From Mesorhizobium tamadayense (GTDB lineage Bacteria > Pseudomonadota > Alphaproteobacteria > Rhizobiales > Rhizobiaceae): a stretch of 50,934 nt of DNA. Positions 16,111 to 24,576 of this stretch are shown here, in pieces. A program made the position numbers and the translations under genes. The stretch is taken from contig NZ_RQXT01000051.1 in assembly GCF_003863365.1 (NCBI RefSeq), positions 1 to 50,934 on the forward strand, read 5' to 3'. The first letter of the stretch is position 1. Each line of letters opens with the position of its first letter. Below the pieces are notes generated by a model that was not told the DNA's origin, ran no database searches, and saw only the letters and a program-made list of their open reading frames with translations.

Positions 16111-17549
16111 GATCCGGCTCCGATCGACTGATCGATGCGCACTGGAAACAGCGGCTCGCATGTCGCGACGCCTTCGGTCAGAGCCGGCCGCCGCTCGGTG
16201 GGCAGCGTCTCGACCGGGCGCTCGCTGCCGGCGCGGAACAGGGTGGTGCCGATGATGCCGCGTTCACCAGCCCGATAGGCGGCATTGCGTTTCGCGGCGG
16301 CCGTCTGCACGCGGTTCTGGATGTAGCCCTGCTGCAGGCTGTTGAGCACGCCGCCCTCGGCCTCGATGCGCTGGAATTCCTCCCAGGCCGCCGCGCAAAG
16401 CTCGTCGGTCAGCGCCTCGACCGCGCCGGAGCCGCTGGCCGGATCGGCCACGTGATGGAGATGGCTCTCATGCGCCATGATCAGCTGTGCGTTGCGGGCG
16501 ACGCGGCGGGCAAAACCGGCGGGCAGTCCATGCGCGATGGTGTGCGGCAGGATCGAGACCGAATCGGCGCCGCCGGCGGCCGCGGCGAAGGCGGCAATCG
16601 CGGTGCGCAGTATGTTGGTTTCCGGATCGGCAACCGTCATCATGCGATAGGAGGTCTCGGCGTGGACGTTTGCCGTCGAGCCCGGAATAGAGCAGGCTTC
16701 CTGGATCCGCGCCCAGAGCTCGCGCAACGCCCGCACCTTGGCCATCGACAGGAACTGGTCCTGGTCGACGCTGAGCGCGAAGCCGATATAGGGCGCGGCA
16801 TAGACCAGCGGCTGGCGTGCCTTCTCGAACATCCTGAGATAGGAGACGGCGGACGCCATCATCGTGCCGAGCTCCTGCGCCTCGGTGGCGCCGGCATTGT
16901 GGAAGACGCGGCCGTCGGCTTCGAGCAGCACGCCTGGCACGCCCATCGAGAAAAAATGCGCCAGCGATTGCGGCATCGATTCCTGCAGCGCCTCGATCGA
17001 GGTGCGCAGCCGCCCGGTGCCGGCGAAGATCGCCGCCGGGTCGATGCCGAAGGAGAGGTTCAGCTTCGTCGGATCGGAGCGGCGCCGGGTCAGGAAGGCG
17101 AGCAGCCAGTCGGCCACGGCGCGGCTCCAGGGATGCGCATCGATGCGCACCTGCACGCGGTTGAGCGGCACCCCGTCGAGCACCGTTTCCAGTGCCCCCG
17201 CCGTTCTCGGCAGGCCGTAGCCGAAGGCATTCGGCGCGCCCTCGAAGACCAGCGACAGGCCGGTCGCGCCCTGCGCGATGTCCTCCAGCGCCTGGGCGCT
17301 GGCGCGGGCTATATCCGGATCATCGACACGCTGGCTGACGATCCAGGGCGATTGCGGGTTGGTGCGTACAAGCGGCTCGGCGCTGGCCGAGCGTTCGCTG
17401 AGCGGCTCGATGCGGATGCCGTCATCGGTGTGCGAAACGAGCTTCTCCTCGAAGGAGCCGCCGGCAAGCGCCTTTTCAGCCAGCGCCAGCCAGCGCTTGG
17501 CGTCCGGGTTCGGAAGGTCGACATCCCTAGTCAAGGCGCCGGCGCCCAT
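16107..17549 (-). CDS. Methylmalonyl-CoA mutase, small subunit
   Basis: The 480-residue protein is the non-catalytic partner of the adjacent mutase. It keeps the mutase barrel pattern, for example RIDAHPWSRAVADWLLAF, SYRMMTVADPETNILRT, SILPHTIAHGLP and ARNAQLIMAHESHLHHVADPASGSG, but it ends before a complete cobalamin domain and lacks the DxHxxG motif. The ATG at 17549 follows GAGGAG. It overlaps the large-subunit gene by 4 nt. No epimerase, carboxylase or MeaB gene is nearby. Confidence 0.93.
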   Translation of the reverse strand: MGAGALTRDVDLPNPDAKRWLALAEKALAGGSFEEKLVSHTDDGIRIEPLSERSASAEPLVRTNPQSPWIVSQRVDDPDIARASAQALEDIAQGATGLSLVFEGAPNAFGYGLPRTAGALETVLDGVPLNRVQVRIDAHPWSRAVADWLLAFLTRRRSDPTKLNLSFGIDPAAIFAGTGRLRTSIEALQESMPQSLAHFFSMGVPGVLLEADGRVFHNAGATEAQELGTMMASAVSYLRMFEKARQPLVYAAPYIGFALSVDQDQFLSMAKVRALRELWARIQEACSIPGSTANVHAETSYRMMTVADPETNILRTAIAAFAAAAGGADSVSILPHTIAHGLPAGFARRVARNAQLIMAHESHLHHVADPASGSGAVEALTDELCAAAWEEFQRIEAEGGVLNSLQQGYIQNRVQTAAAKRNAAYRAGERGIIGTTLFRAGSERPVETLPTERRPALTEGVATCEPLFPVRIDQSIGAGS

Positions 17550-17714
17550 CGCACTCCTCGTTTCTCGGCCGCATCAGCCGGTTCAGCCAATCTAGGGCCG
17601 TCAGCCGGATATCACAATGCGGCTGCGGCCCCGTCGCCTCTTCCCACTGCTAACCGATTGCCAAACATGCGCAAAATCCGCAAGCTTCAAAAGGGCTATT
17701 TCAGCGGCGGGCCA

Positions 17715-17743
17715 TTGTCGCTCGGCGATAGCGTTACTATACC
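17715..17743 (+). promoter_or_regulatory. Candidate sigma-70-type promoter of the HerA-like ATPase gene
   Basis: TTGTCG at 17715-17720 and TATACC at 17738-17743 are separated by exactly 17 nt, upstream of the ATG at 17793. Its position supports that start over an in-frame ATG at 17667, which would lie upstream of the promoter. Confidence 0.5.
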
Positions 17744-17792
17744 TCGAACGAGCCTCGGGCGCTTGACGGAACAGATTGCGGAGACCGGACAT

Positions 17793-19316
17793 ATGGCTGA
17801 CGACACCAGCATCTTCATCGGCGCCAGCCGCAAGCCTGACGATTCCTACCAGCGCGCGGAGGAACTGTTGCTGCGCTACGGCAACCGCCACGGCCTGATC
17901 ACCGGCGCCACGGGCACCGGCAAGACGGTCAGCCTGCAGGTGCTGGCCGAGGGCTTTTCCAACGCCGGCGTCCCCGTCTTCTGCGCCGACATCAAGGGCG
18001 ACCTGTCCGGCATCGCCCTGATGGGCGAGGCCAAGGATTTCCTGGTCAAGCGCGCTGAGCAGGTGAAGCTCGATCCTTACCAGTTCCAGGAATTCCCGGT
18101 CATCTTCTGGGACCTATTCGGCGAGCAGGGCCACCCGATTCGCGCCACCATCTCTGAAATGGGGCCGCTGCTCATGTCGCGGCTGATGAACCTTTCGGAA
18201 GCGCAGGAGGGCGTCATGAACATCGCCTTCCGCATCGCCGACGAGGAAGGCCTACTGCTGCTCGACCTCAAGGACTTGCAGGCGCTGCTCGCCAACATCG
18301 CCGATCGCGCCGACCAGCTCAGCGCCCGCTACGGCAATGTCACCAAGCCGTCCGTCGGCGCCATTCAGCGCACGCTTCTGGTGCTCGAACAGCAGGGTGC
18401 CGCGAATTTCTTCGGCGAGCCGGCGCTGCGCATCGCCGATCTCATACGCACCACACGCGACGGCCGCGGCGCGGTCAGCGTTCTAGCCGCCGACAAGCTG
18501 ATGATGAATCCCAGGCTCTACGCCACCTTCCTGCTTTGGCTGATGTCGGAACTGTTCGAGGAGTTGCCCGAGGTCGGCGATCTCGACCAGCCGAAGCTGG
18601 TCTTCTTCTTCGACGAGGCGCATCTCCTGTTCGAGGACGCGCCGAAGGTGCTGGTCGACCGCGTCGAGCAGGTGGTGCGGCTCATCCGCTCCAAGGGCGT
18701 CGGCGTCTATTTCGTCACCCAGAATCCGCTCGACATTCCGGAAAAGGTTCTGGCCCAGCTCGGCAATCGCGTCCAGCACGCGCTGCGCGCCTATACGCCG
18801 CGCGAGCAGCAGGCGGTGCGGACGGCGGCCGAGACCTTCCGGCCGAATCCCGATTTCGACTGCGCCACCGCGATCACGCAGCTTGCCACCGGCGAGGCGC
18901 TGGTCTCGATGCTGGAGGACAAGGGTGTGCCGGCCATGGTCCAGCGCACGCTGATCCGGCCGCCGTCGTCACGGCTCGGGCCGATCACGCCGGACGAGCG
19001 CCGCAAGATCATCTCGGAAAGCCCCGTCGCCGGCCAATACGACCAGGCGGTCGATCGCGAATCGGCCTTCGAGATCCTGCAGAAGAAGACCAAGGAGGCG
19101 CAGGACGCCGAGGCGCAGGCGCAGCAGGCGGGCAGCGGCGGCTCGCGCTGGACCATTCCGGGCTTCGACGATGTTTTGGGAACGTCGGGCCGGCGGTCTT
19201 CCAACCGCCAGACGGTGGCCGAAGCCGCGATCAAGTCGGTGGTGCGCTCGGTCGGCTCGTCGGTCGGCCGTGCCATCGTGCGCGGCATTCTGGGCAGCCT
19301 GGCCAGGGGCCGGTAA
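17793..19316 (+). CDS. HerA-like ATPase, YjgR/DUF853 family
   Basis: The 507-residue protein is close in length to E. coli YjgR. It has Walker A GATGTGKTVSL (residues 38-48), a Walker B VFFFDEAH, and the HerA/FtsK-type VRLIRSKGVGVYFVTQNPLDIP sensor region. The C-terminal part has the DUF853 linker followed by a basic tail ending VRGILGSLARGR. HerA relatives are hexameric DNA translocases, but the function of YjgR is not known. The ATG at 17793 has GGAG 9 nt upstream and a promoter above it. It stands alone, divergent from the mutase operon, without a NurA nuclease, so it is unlikely to be an archaeal-type repair pair. Confidence 0.9.
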   Translation: MADDTSIFIGASRKPDDSYQRAEELLLRYGNRHGLITGATGTGKTVSLQVLAEGFSNAGVPVFCADIKGDLSGIALMGEAKDFLVKRAEQVKLDPYQFQEFPVIFWDLFGEQGHPIRATISEMGPLLMSRLMNLSEAQEGVMNIAFRIADEEGLLLLDLKDLQALLANIADRADQLSARYGNVTKPSVGAIQRTLLVLEQQGAANFFGEPALRIADLIRTTRDGRGAVSVLAADKLMMNPRLYATFLLWLMSELFEELPEVGDLDQPKLVFFFDEAHLLFEDAPKVLVDRVEQVVRLIRSKGVGVYFVTQNPLDIPEKVLAQLGNRVQHALRAYTPREQQAVRTAAETFRPNPDFDCATAITQLATGEALVSMLEDKGVPAMVQRTLIRPPSSRLGPITPDERRKIISESPVAGQYDQAVDRESAFEILQKKTKEAQDAEAQAQQAGSGGSRWTIPGFDDVLGTSGRRSSNRQTVAEAAIKSVVRSVGSSVGRAIVRGILGSLARGR

Positions 19317-19449
19317 CACCCACGGCATTTGCAGCCGGCCCGTCGGCGCGCCGCACGAATGCGGCTATGAAGATCGGCAAAGAGCAGGTCCGCCAGATCG
19401 GATTTCCGCCCAAGAATGAGGCACCGATTGAGGCGCTTTTTGGCAAGTA

Positions 19450-19845
19450 TTGGTGGCGCCGCCGCCGGCGCCGACAGGCGAGGAAAAGGGCACCTGGGGC
19501 GCAATCGCCTATTCGCCGGGCGACCGCCGTCACGGCTTCTTCTGGGGCGCCGACAAGCGGCAGGAAGCGGAGGATATCGCGCTCAAGCATTGCGAGAATG
19601 CGGACGGCGCCGGCTGCAGGGTGGTCGAAGTGTTCCGCAACCATCGCCATTGGGACGACGGCGACGGCACCGGCTTTCCCTACGAGCATTGCGCGGCCCT
19701 GTCGGTCGGCAAGAGCCGTGGCCCGGCAACCCCGTTCTGGGGCGCTGCGTCCGCCACGACCCGCCATGAGGCCGAGGACAAGGCTACCGCGCAATGCGGA
19801 GGCGACAAGAAGGAGTGCAAGATCCGCGAATGGGTGTGCACCTGA
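19450..19845 (+). CDS. DUF4189 domain protein, probable frameshift at the signal peptide
   Basis: The 131-residue frame has two DUF4189-like halves: GTWGAIAYSPGDRRHGFFWG with QEAEDIALKHCE, then FWGAASATTRHEAEDKATAQC. Six or more cysteines suggest an exported, disulfide-bonded protein. The frame starts at TTG 19450 without a ribosome-binding site or signal peptide. A different frame from the ATG at 19416 reads MRHRLRRFLASIGGAAAGA, which looks like the start of a signal peptide and would join this domain if one indel lay between about 19440 and 19465. The gene is probably frameshifted, or the sequence has an error. The function of DUF4189 is unknown. Confidence 0.6.
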   Translation: MVAPPPAPTGEEKGTWGAIAYSPGDRRHGFFWGADKRQEAEDIALKHCENADGAGCRVVEVFRNHRHWDDGDGTGFPYEHCAALSVGKSRGPATPFWGAASATTRHEAEDKATAQCGGDKKECKIREWVCT

Positions 19846-19948
19846 CGAAGCGCAGCCGCTAGTCCCGTAAACCGGCCGTTAGATATTCTCGCGCGTGTAG
19901 ATGTCGAAGGGCAGGATGATCAGGCGCCACCACGCCTGTCCCCGGCAA

Positions 19949-20596
19949 TCAGACGGGGCGCTTGGCTATGGCAAGGCCGATGCCGAGTGCGATCATCGCG
20001 CCGCCGGACGCTTCACGCAGGCGGCGTATCACACTGGTGCGGCCGGCCGCACCTTCCCGGATGCGGCTCGCCGCGAAAGCGACCACGACATCGGCAAGGG
20101 TGTTGAGCGTCACCGACACGAAGCCGAGAACCATGAACTGCAGGGCGACGTGGCCGGCGCCGAGATCCACGAATTGCGGGATGAAGGCCAGGAAGAAAGC
20201 GGCCGTCTTCGGATTCAACGCCTCGACCAGCACGCCTTCGCGAAACGCTCGGCCCGAACCGACCGCAGGGGCTGCCGCGCCGCCGTCCAGCATTGTTTTT
20301 GCCTCGCGGCGGGCGGACTGGAAGGTGCGGAAGCCGAGCCAGACGAGATAGACGGCGCCGATCAGCTTCAGCGCCGTGAACAACTCCGCGCTTGCAAGGA
20401 CGATTGCCGAAACACCCAGGCTGCCTGCCAGCACATGGACCATGCCGCCCAGGCCCGTGCCGAAACTGGAGGCGATGCCTTCCGCGCGTCCTCCGGCCAG
20501 CGTGCGCGCGGCTACGTAGAAGATGCCCGGCCCGGGCGTGATGGCGAGCAGCAACGCCGCGGCGAAGTACAAGGCGAACTGGGTCAGATCCGGCAT
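19949..20596 (-). CDS. LysE/RhtB-family amino acid exporter
   Basis: The 215-residue protein has the six-helix pattern of LysE transporters and the signature AITPGPGIFYVAART near residue 20, followed by a G-rich second helix. Members export amino acids or related metabolites. The ATG at 20596 gives the usual start MPDLTQFALYF; the upstream site is weak. It lies 34 nt from the end of the PaiB-like gene on the same strand and may be co-transcribed. The neighbouring MocR regulator suggests that amines or amino acids are the substrates, which is inference. Confidence 0.9.
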   Translation of the reverse strand: MPDLTQFALYFAAALLLAITPGPGIFYVAARTLAGGRAEGIASSFGTGLGGMVHVLAGSLGVSAIVLASAELFTALKLIGAVYLVWLGFRTFQSARREAKTMLDGGAAAPAVGSGRAFREGVLVEALNPKTAAFFLAFIPQFVDLGAGHVALQFMVLGFVSVTLNTLADVVVAFAASRIREGAAGRTSVIRRLREASGGAMIALGIGLAIAKRPV

Positions 20597-20630
20597 GATG
20601 AACTCGGGCTGCAGGTTGGAGGTGGCGGGT

Positions 20631-21254
20631 TCATGATGGGATGAGAGGGGCGACCTCGCGGTCCGAAGGCCGATCGCTCGCTGAAAGACCGGACACGACA
20701 CCGGCGCGATCGGCCGCGTTGCGGTTCTGGCTCATCTTGCGCTTGCCTTCGAGCCTGGTGATCGGCATGCGCAGGCCGACAATCCCACGCAATTGCGACT
20801 GGATGAAATCCGGTGGCGCATCCGATACGGACCAGGGTGAGATGCGCCCGCCTTCGTGGAGATTGGTCAGACGCGTGACGACCTCGAGCAGCCTGTCGGC
20901 ATCCTCGAAGAATTCGACAGGCCCATAGGCGTGGACGGCGACATAGTTCCAGGTCGGGACGACCTTTCCGGTCTCCTGCTTGGTCTGATACCACGCCGGG
21001 GTCACATAGGCGTCCGGCCCCATGAAGATCGCCAGGCCATCACCCAGAGGCGTGACACGCCACTGCGGGTTTGCCTTCGCGACATGGCCATAGATCACGC
21101 CGTGCTCTGCCTCGCTCTCGTCGAGGAAAAGCGGCAAGGGCGTCGCCAGCGGTCCTTGCGCCGTGGCGGTGACCAGCGTCGCCAGCCGCACCGCGCGGAT
21201 CGTCGCGCTCAGGCTCTCCTTGTCGTCATCGCGGAAGGCGGGCGGGATGTACAT
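20631..21254 (-). CDS. PaiB-like FMN-binding protein
   Basis: The 207-residue protein matches the PaiB/COG2808 family: it begins MYIPPAFR, continues with LATLVT and PLPLFLDE, and has the typical VPTWNYVAVHAYG. The fold is a split-barrel flavin-binding domain. Some relatives are transcriptional regulators, others may be flavin or heme oxidoreductases. AAGGAGT 8 nt before the ATG at 21254 fixes the start. It diverges from a MocR regulator gene only 29 bp away, an arrangement that suggests direct control by that regulator. Confidence 0.9.
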   Translation of the reverse strand: MYIPPAFRDDDKESLSATIRAVRLATLVTATAQGPLATPLPLFLDESEAEHGVIYGHVAKANPQWRVTPLGDGLAIFMGPDAYVTPAWYQTKQETGKVVPTWNYVAVHAYGPVEFFEDADRLLEVVTRLTNLHEGGRISPWSVSDAPPDFIQSQLRGIVGLRMPITRLEGKRKMSQNRNAADRAGVVSGLSASDRPSDREVAPLIPS

Positions 21255-21283
21255 GGCGAAAACTCCTTGCATCGCAACTGAAG

Positions 21284-22759
21284 ATGCCTCAATGCTGGCT
21301 TGCTTGGAACATCCAGTTTCGCAGGTTTTCGGTGGTCCAGTTGGAGCAGGACGGTGTCGCGCGCCGGATCATTGCGGCGATCAAGGAGCAGATTCACAGA
21401 GGCGCTTACCGGTCCGGTGATCGCCTGCCGTCGTCGCGGGCCTTCGCGGCCGAATGGGGCGCGTCGCGAACCACGGTGACGGCCGCCTACAACCAACTCG
21501 ATGCCGAAGGCTATCTGATCATCCGGCAGGGCGCGCGTGCGATCGTCGCTCCGGGATTGGAAGCGGCGTCTGTCCCGACCCCCGTCACGACTGCTCAACC
21601 CCGGAACCTTTCGGCGTTCGCCCGACGACTGCTCGACCCGCCACCGCCGGCGGAAGCGCAATCGGCCAGGGTTGCGGATTTCCGCTATGGCGACTTGTCG
21701 GGGGCGGACTTCCCGGTGCTGGCCTGGCGGCGGGCGTCGAACAAAGCCATTCTGCGGCGCGCCGCGCGGCTGCGCTACGGCGACCCTCAGGGATCCTCCG
21801 TTCTGCGCAATGCGCTCCAGGCCTATCTCTGGCGCGCCCGCGGCATCAGTTGCACGCCGGACCAGATCGTCGTCGTCAATGGCTCGCAGCAAGGGCTCGA
21901 CCTCTGCGCGCGGCTGCTGCTCGATCCCGGCGATCCGTTCGTGATCGAGAATCCGGGCTATCTGCTGGCCCGCCATGCCTTTGCGGCGGCAGGCGGCGTT
22001 GCGGTGCCGGTTGCGGTCGACGCGGACGGGCTCAGGACGGAAGCACTGCCGCCCGCCCGTCTGGCTTACGTGACGCCATCGCATCAGTTCCCGCTCGGCG
22101 GCGTGCTTTCGGCGACGCGGCGGCGTTCGCTATTGTCCTGGGCGGCAGGCACAGGGGCCTATGTCGTGGAAGACGACTACGACGGCGAATACCGTCACGA
22201 CATCAGCCCCATCCCGCCTCTGCAGGCGCTCGACGCAGACACCGTCATCTATGTCGGCACGCTGTCCAAGACGCTCTCGCCCACCTTGCGGCTCGGCTAT
22301 CTCGTCGTCCCCGCCGGCTTGCGCCTGGCGTTCAGCGCGGCGAAGCGCCTGACCGACCGGCATGCGCCGATGCTGGAACAGGACGTGATGGCGGACCTGC
22401 TGGCGAGCGGCGCTTACGAGCGTCACGTCCGCAGCATTCGCAGGAAAAACGCCGAGCGCAGGGAGGTCCTGCTGCAGGCGTTGACCGATCATCTGGGGCC
22501 AAGGGTCACTGTCGCCGGAGCCGACACGGGCCTGCATGTCGTTGCCTGGATGAACGGCATCGCTGCCGAGCGCGAGCCGGCGATCATCGCGGCGGCACGC
22601 GCCGCCGGAATCGGCCTTTATCCCGTGTCGCCGCTCTATGACCCGAGCGAGCCGCGACCCGGAACGGCCGGCTTCATTCTGGGTTATGCCGGGCTCGACA
22701 CGGAGGCGCTGCGACGGGGCGTTGCGGTGCTGGCGACCATGCTCGCCGAGCACCGCTAA
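21284..22759 (+). CDS. MocR/PdxR-family regulator (GntR HTH plus aminotransferase domain)
   Basis: The 491-residue protein has an N-terminal winged helix (YRSGDRLPSSRAFAAEWGAS, about 45-65) and a C-terminal fold-type I aminotransferase domain that senses PLP or an aminated ligand. PLP-contacting motifs visible are VEDDYDGEYRHD and the lysine in VGTLSKTLSPTLRLG. Such proteins control vitamin B6, GABA, taurine or transport genes. Its start is uncertain: the ATG at 21284 leaves only 29 bp to the divergent PaiB-like gene, so a GTG near 21347 might be used instead. The likely targets are the divergent PaiB-like and LysE genes. Confidence 0.92.
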   Translation: MPQCWLAWNIQFRRFSVVQLEQDGVARRIIAAIKEQIHRGAYRSGDRLPSSRAFAAEWGASRTTVTAAYNQLDAEGYLIIRQGARAIVAPGLEAASVPTPVTTAQPRNLSAFARRLLDPPPPAEAQSARVADFRYGDLSGADFPVLAWRRASNKAILRRAARLRYGDPQGSSVLRNALQAYLWRARGISCTPDQIVVVNGSQQGLDLCARLLLDPGDPFVIENPGYLLARHAFAAAGGVAVPVAVDADGLRTEALPPARLAYVTPSHQFPLGGVLSATRRRSLLSWAAGTGAYVVEDDYDGEYRHDISPIPPLQALDADTVIYVGTLSKTLSPTLRLGYLVVPAGLRLAFSAAKRLTDRHAPMLEQDVMADLLASGAYERHVRSIRRKNAERREVLLQALTDHLGPRVTVAGADTGLHVVAWMNGIAAEREPAIIAAARAAGIGLYPVSPLYDPSEPRPGTAGFILGYAGLDTEALRRGVAVLATMLAEHR

Positions 22760-22765
22760 GGGAGT

Positions 22766-23587
22766 TCAGAAAATGGCGTCGCCGAGCCGTTTCACCGGAC
22801 CTAGCATGATCGAGCCGGTCGGCACGCCATTGTCGATCGGGATGGCCCGGCGCTCGGGCATGTCGGCCACCGGCTCGCCGATATCCGCCGTCACGACGAC
22901 CGGTGTCTTGTTCGGCACGCGGTCATAGAGGTCGACAATGTCCTGGTTGATCAGGCGCACGCAGCCCGAGGAAACCGACTTGCCGATCGACCACCATTCC
23001 GGCGAGCCGTGCAGGCGGTAAAGCGTGTCTTGATTGCCCTGGAACAGGTAGAGCGCGCGGGCGCCGAGCGGGTTCTTCAGTCCGCCCGGCATGCCGCCAT
23101 TCTTGGCGCTGAATTGCGTCAGTTCCGGCTGGCGGGTGACCATCTCGTCCGGCGGCGTCCATTTCGGCCACTTCTGCTTCCACTGCACGACCGCATCGCC
23201 CGACCATTCGAAGCCGGCGCGGCCGAGACCGACGCCGTAGCGGATCGCCTGGCCACCCTCGCGCACCAGATAGAGGAAGTGGTTGGTGGTATCGACGACG
23301 ATGGTGCCCGGACGCTGTCCGGTCGGATCGGGAACGATCTGGCGCAAGAATCTGTGATCGATCTTGTTCACCGGGATGGCCGGCAGGTCGAAGCCGTTGT
23401 CCGACATCGCGCTGTACATCGTCTCATAGTCGCCGAGCGGCGGTTCGACATAGGCCGGCGGTGGCAGCTGCACAGGCTCGGGGCCTGGACCGGTGGTGGA
23501 GCAGGCGGAAACCGCGGCCGAAGCAGCGCCGAGGGCCGTAAGATTGAGGAAGCCACGGCGGCTGATGCGGAAGGAAGCGTCTGACAT
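22766..23587 (-). CDS. L,D-transpeptidase (YkuD/ErfK family)
   Basis: The 273-residue protein is exported. Its N-terminus has a Tat-like SRRGFLNLTALGAASAAVSAC, where the final Cys could also be a lipobox. The YkuD catalytic motif is visible as HGSPEWWSIGKSVSSGCVRL with the nucleophilic Cys. Family members form 3-3 cross-links in peptidoglycan or attach proteins to it, and rhizobia have many paralogues. AAAAGG precedes the ATG at 23587. It is convergent with the MocR gene, 6 nt apart, with no terminator seen between them. Confidence 0.93.
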   Translation of the reverse strand: MSDASFRISRRGFLNLTALGAASAAVSACSTTGPGPEPVQLPPPAYVEPPLGDYETMYSAMSDNGFDLPAIPVNKIDHRFLRQIVPDPTGQRPGTIVVDTTNHFLYLVREGGQAIRYGVGLGRAGFEWSGDAVVQWKQKWPKWTPPDEMVTRQPELTQFSAKNGGMPGGLKNPLGARALYLFQGNQDTLYRLHGSPEWWSIGKSVSSGCVRLINQDIVDLYDRVPNKTPVVVTADIGEPVADMPERRAIPIDNGVPTGSIMLGPVKRLGDAIF

Positions 23588-23760
23588 GATTGCCTTTTCT
23601 AGGTCTTAATTCGCAAGAAAGCATGAACCCGCAGGCTGGCAGCCCGGCAGCTCCAATAACAGTCGGCGGTGATAGGCGGTTCCAATTCTGGCCTGAGGGT
23701 GGACAAACAAAGGCGAAGCTGTGACCGCGACACATCTGTTGCGTTGCAGCAACAGTAGGG

Positions 23761-24423
23761 TCAGACGTCCGCCAAAAGGCCTTCGAGCGAGGGCAGGATC
23801 AGCCCCGGCGGAAAGTCCCGGTATTCGTCCGGCTGGTCGGTGCGATTGATCCAGACGGTGCGGAAGCCGAACCTGGTGGCGCCCGCGACGTCCCAGCGGT
23901 TGGAGGACTGGAACGACACCGCCTCCGGATAGAGCCGCCAGCCGGTGACCACCATGTCATAGACCGACGGGTCGGTCTTGAAGCGCTTGATCTCGTCGAC
24001 CGAGAAGACGTCGTCCAGGATCTGGTCGAGTGCGGCGGATTTCACCGCCGCCTGCAGCATTTCAGGCGAGCCGTTGGACAGGATCGCGAGCTTCGCGCCC
24101 GATGCCTTGAGCGCCTTAAGCACCGCCGGCACCTCCGGATAGCAGTCCAACTGCCAATAGGCCTCAAGCAAGCGGGCTTTCAGCCCGGGGTCCGCCGAAG
24201 GCACCTTGCGCAGCGCGAAGTCCAGCGCCTGCTCGGTGAGTTGCCAGAAGTCGGCATAGGCGCCCATCAGCGTCCGGACCCAGGAATATTCGAGCTGCTT
24301 GGCGCGCCAGATTTCGGAGAGAAGCTGGCCGTCCGGCCCGATCTCGCCGGCATGGCGGCGCACGGCCGCGTGCACGTCGAACAACGTGCCGTAAGCGTCG
24401 AAGACATAGGCCGCATGGTGCAT
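23761..24423 (-). CDS. Haloacid dehalogenase, type II (HAD superfamily)
   Basis: The 220-residue protein has the HAD motifs of (S)-2-haloacid dehalogenases: motif I VFDAYGTLFDV with the nucleophilic Asp, motif II ILSNGSPEML, the lysine in RFKTDPSVYD and motif IV FQSSNRWDVAGATRFGF. These enzymes hydrolyse short 2-haloalkanoates, though many members act on unknown substrates. The ATG at 24423 gives the expected start MHHAAYVFDAYG; no good ribosome-binding site precedes it. An in-frame extension to 24528 is unlikely. It diverges from the aminotransferase gene. Confidence 0.9.
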   Translation of the reverse strand: MHHAAYVFDAYGTLFDVHAAVRRHAGEIGPDGQLLSEIWRAKQLEYSWVRTLMGAYADFWQLTEQALDFALRKVPSADPGLKARLLEAYWQLDCYPEVPAVLKALKASGAKLAILSNGSPEMLQAAVKSAALDQILDDVFSVDEIKRFKTDPSVYDMVVTGWRLYPEAVSFQSSNRWDVAGATRFGFRTVWINRTDQPDEYRDFPPGLILPSLEGLLADV

Positions 24424-24576
24424 GAGGAGAGTTTTGCGGCGTGCAGGCTTGCCGCGCAAGCGCTGATTGCGGTCAAGTGCCTCTGGCCTCAACGATTTTT
24501 CCCGATGTCGGTTGACGCCGGCCGTCAAAGCGTCGTCCTATGGCGGCCTGAAATCATCCATAATGGACGGCAAGCG

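Noticed and set aside
16452..17792. N-terminal extension of the HerA-like ATPase
   Set aside because: The open frame continues upstream through the antisense of the mutase gene, but homology, a ribosome-binding site and a promoter all support the start at 17793.
24241..24576. Longer start for the branched-chain aminotransferase
   Set aside because: The in-frame extension would overlap the divergent haloacid dehalogenase gene antisense, and conserved sequence begins after the ATG at 24577.
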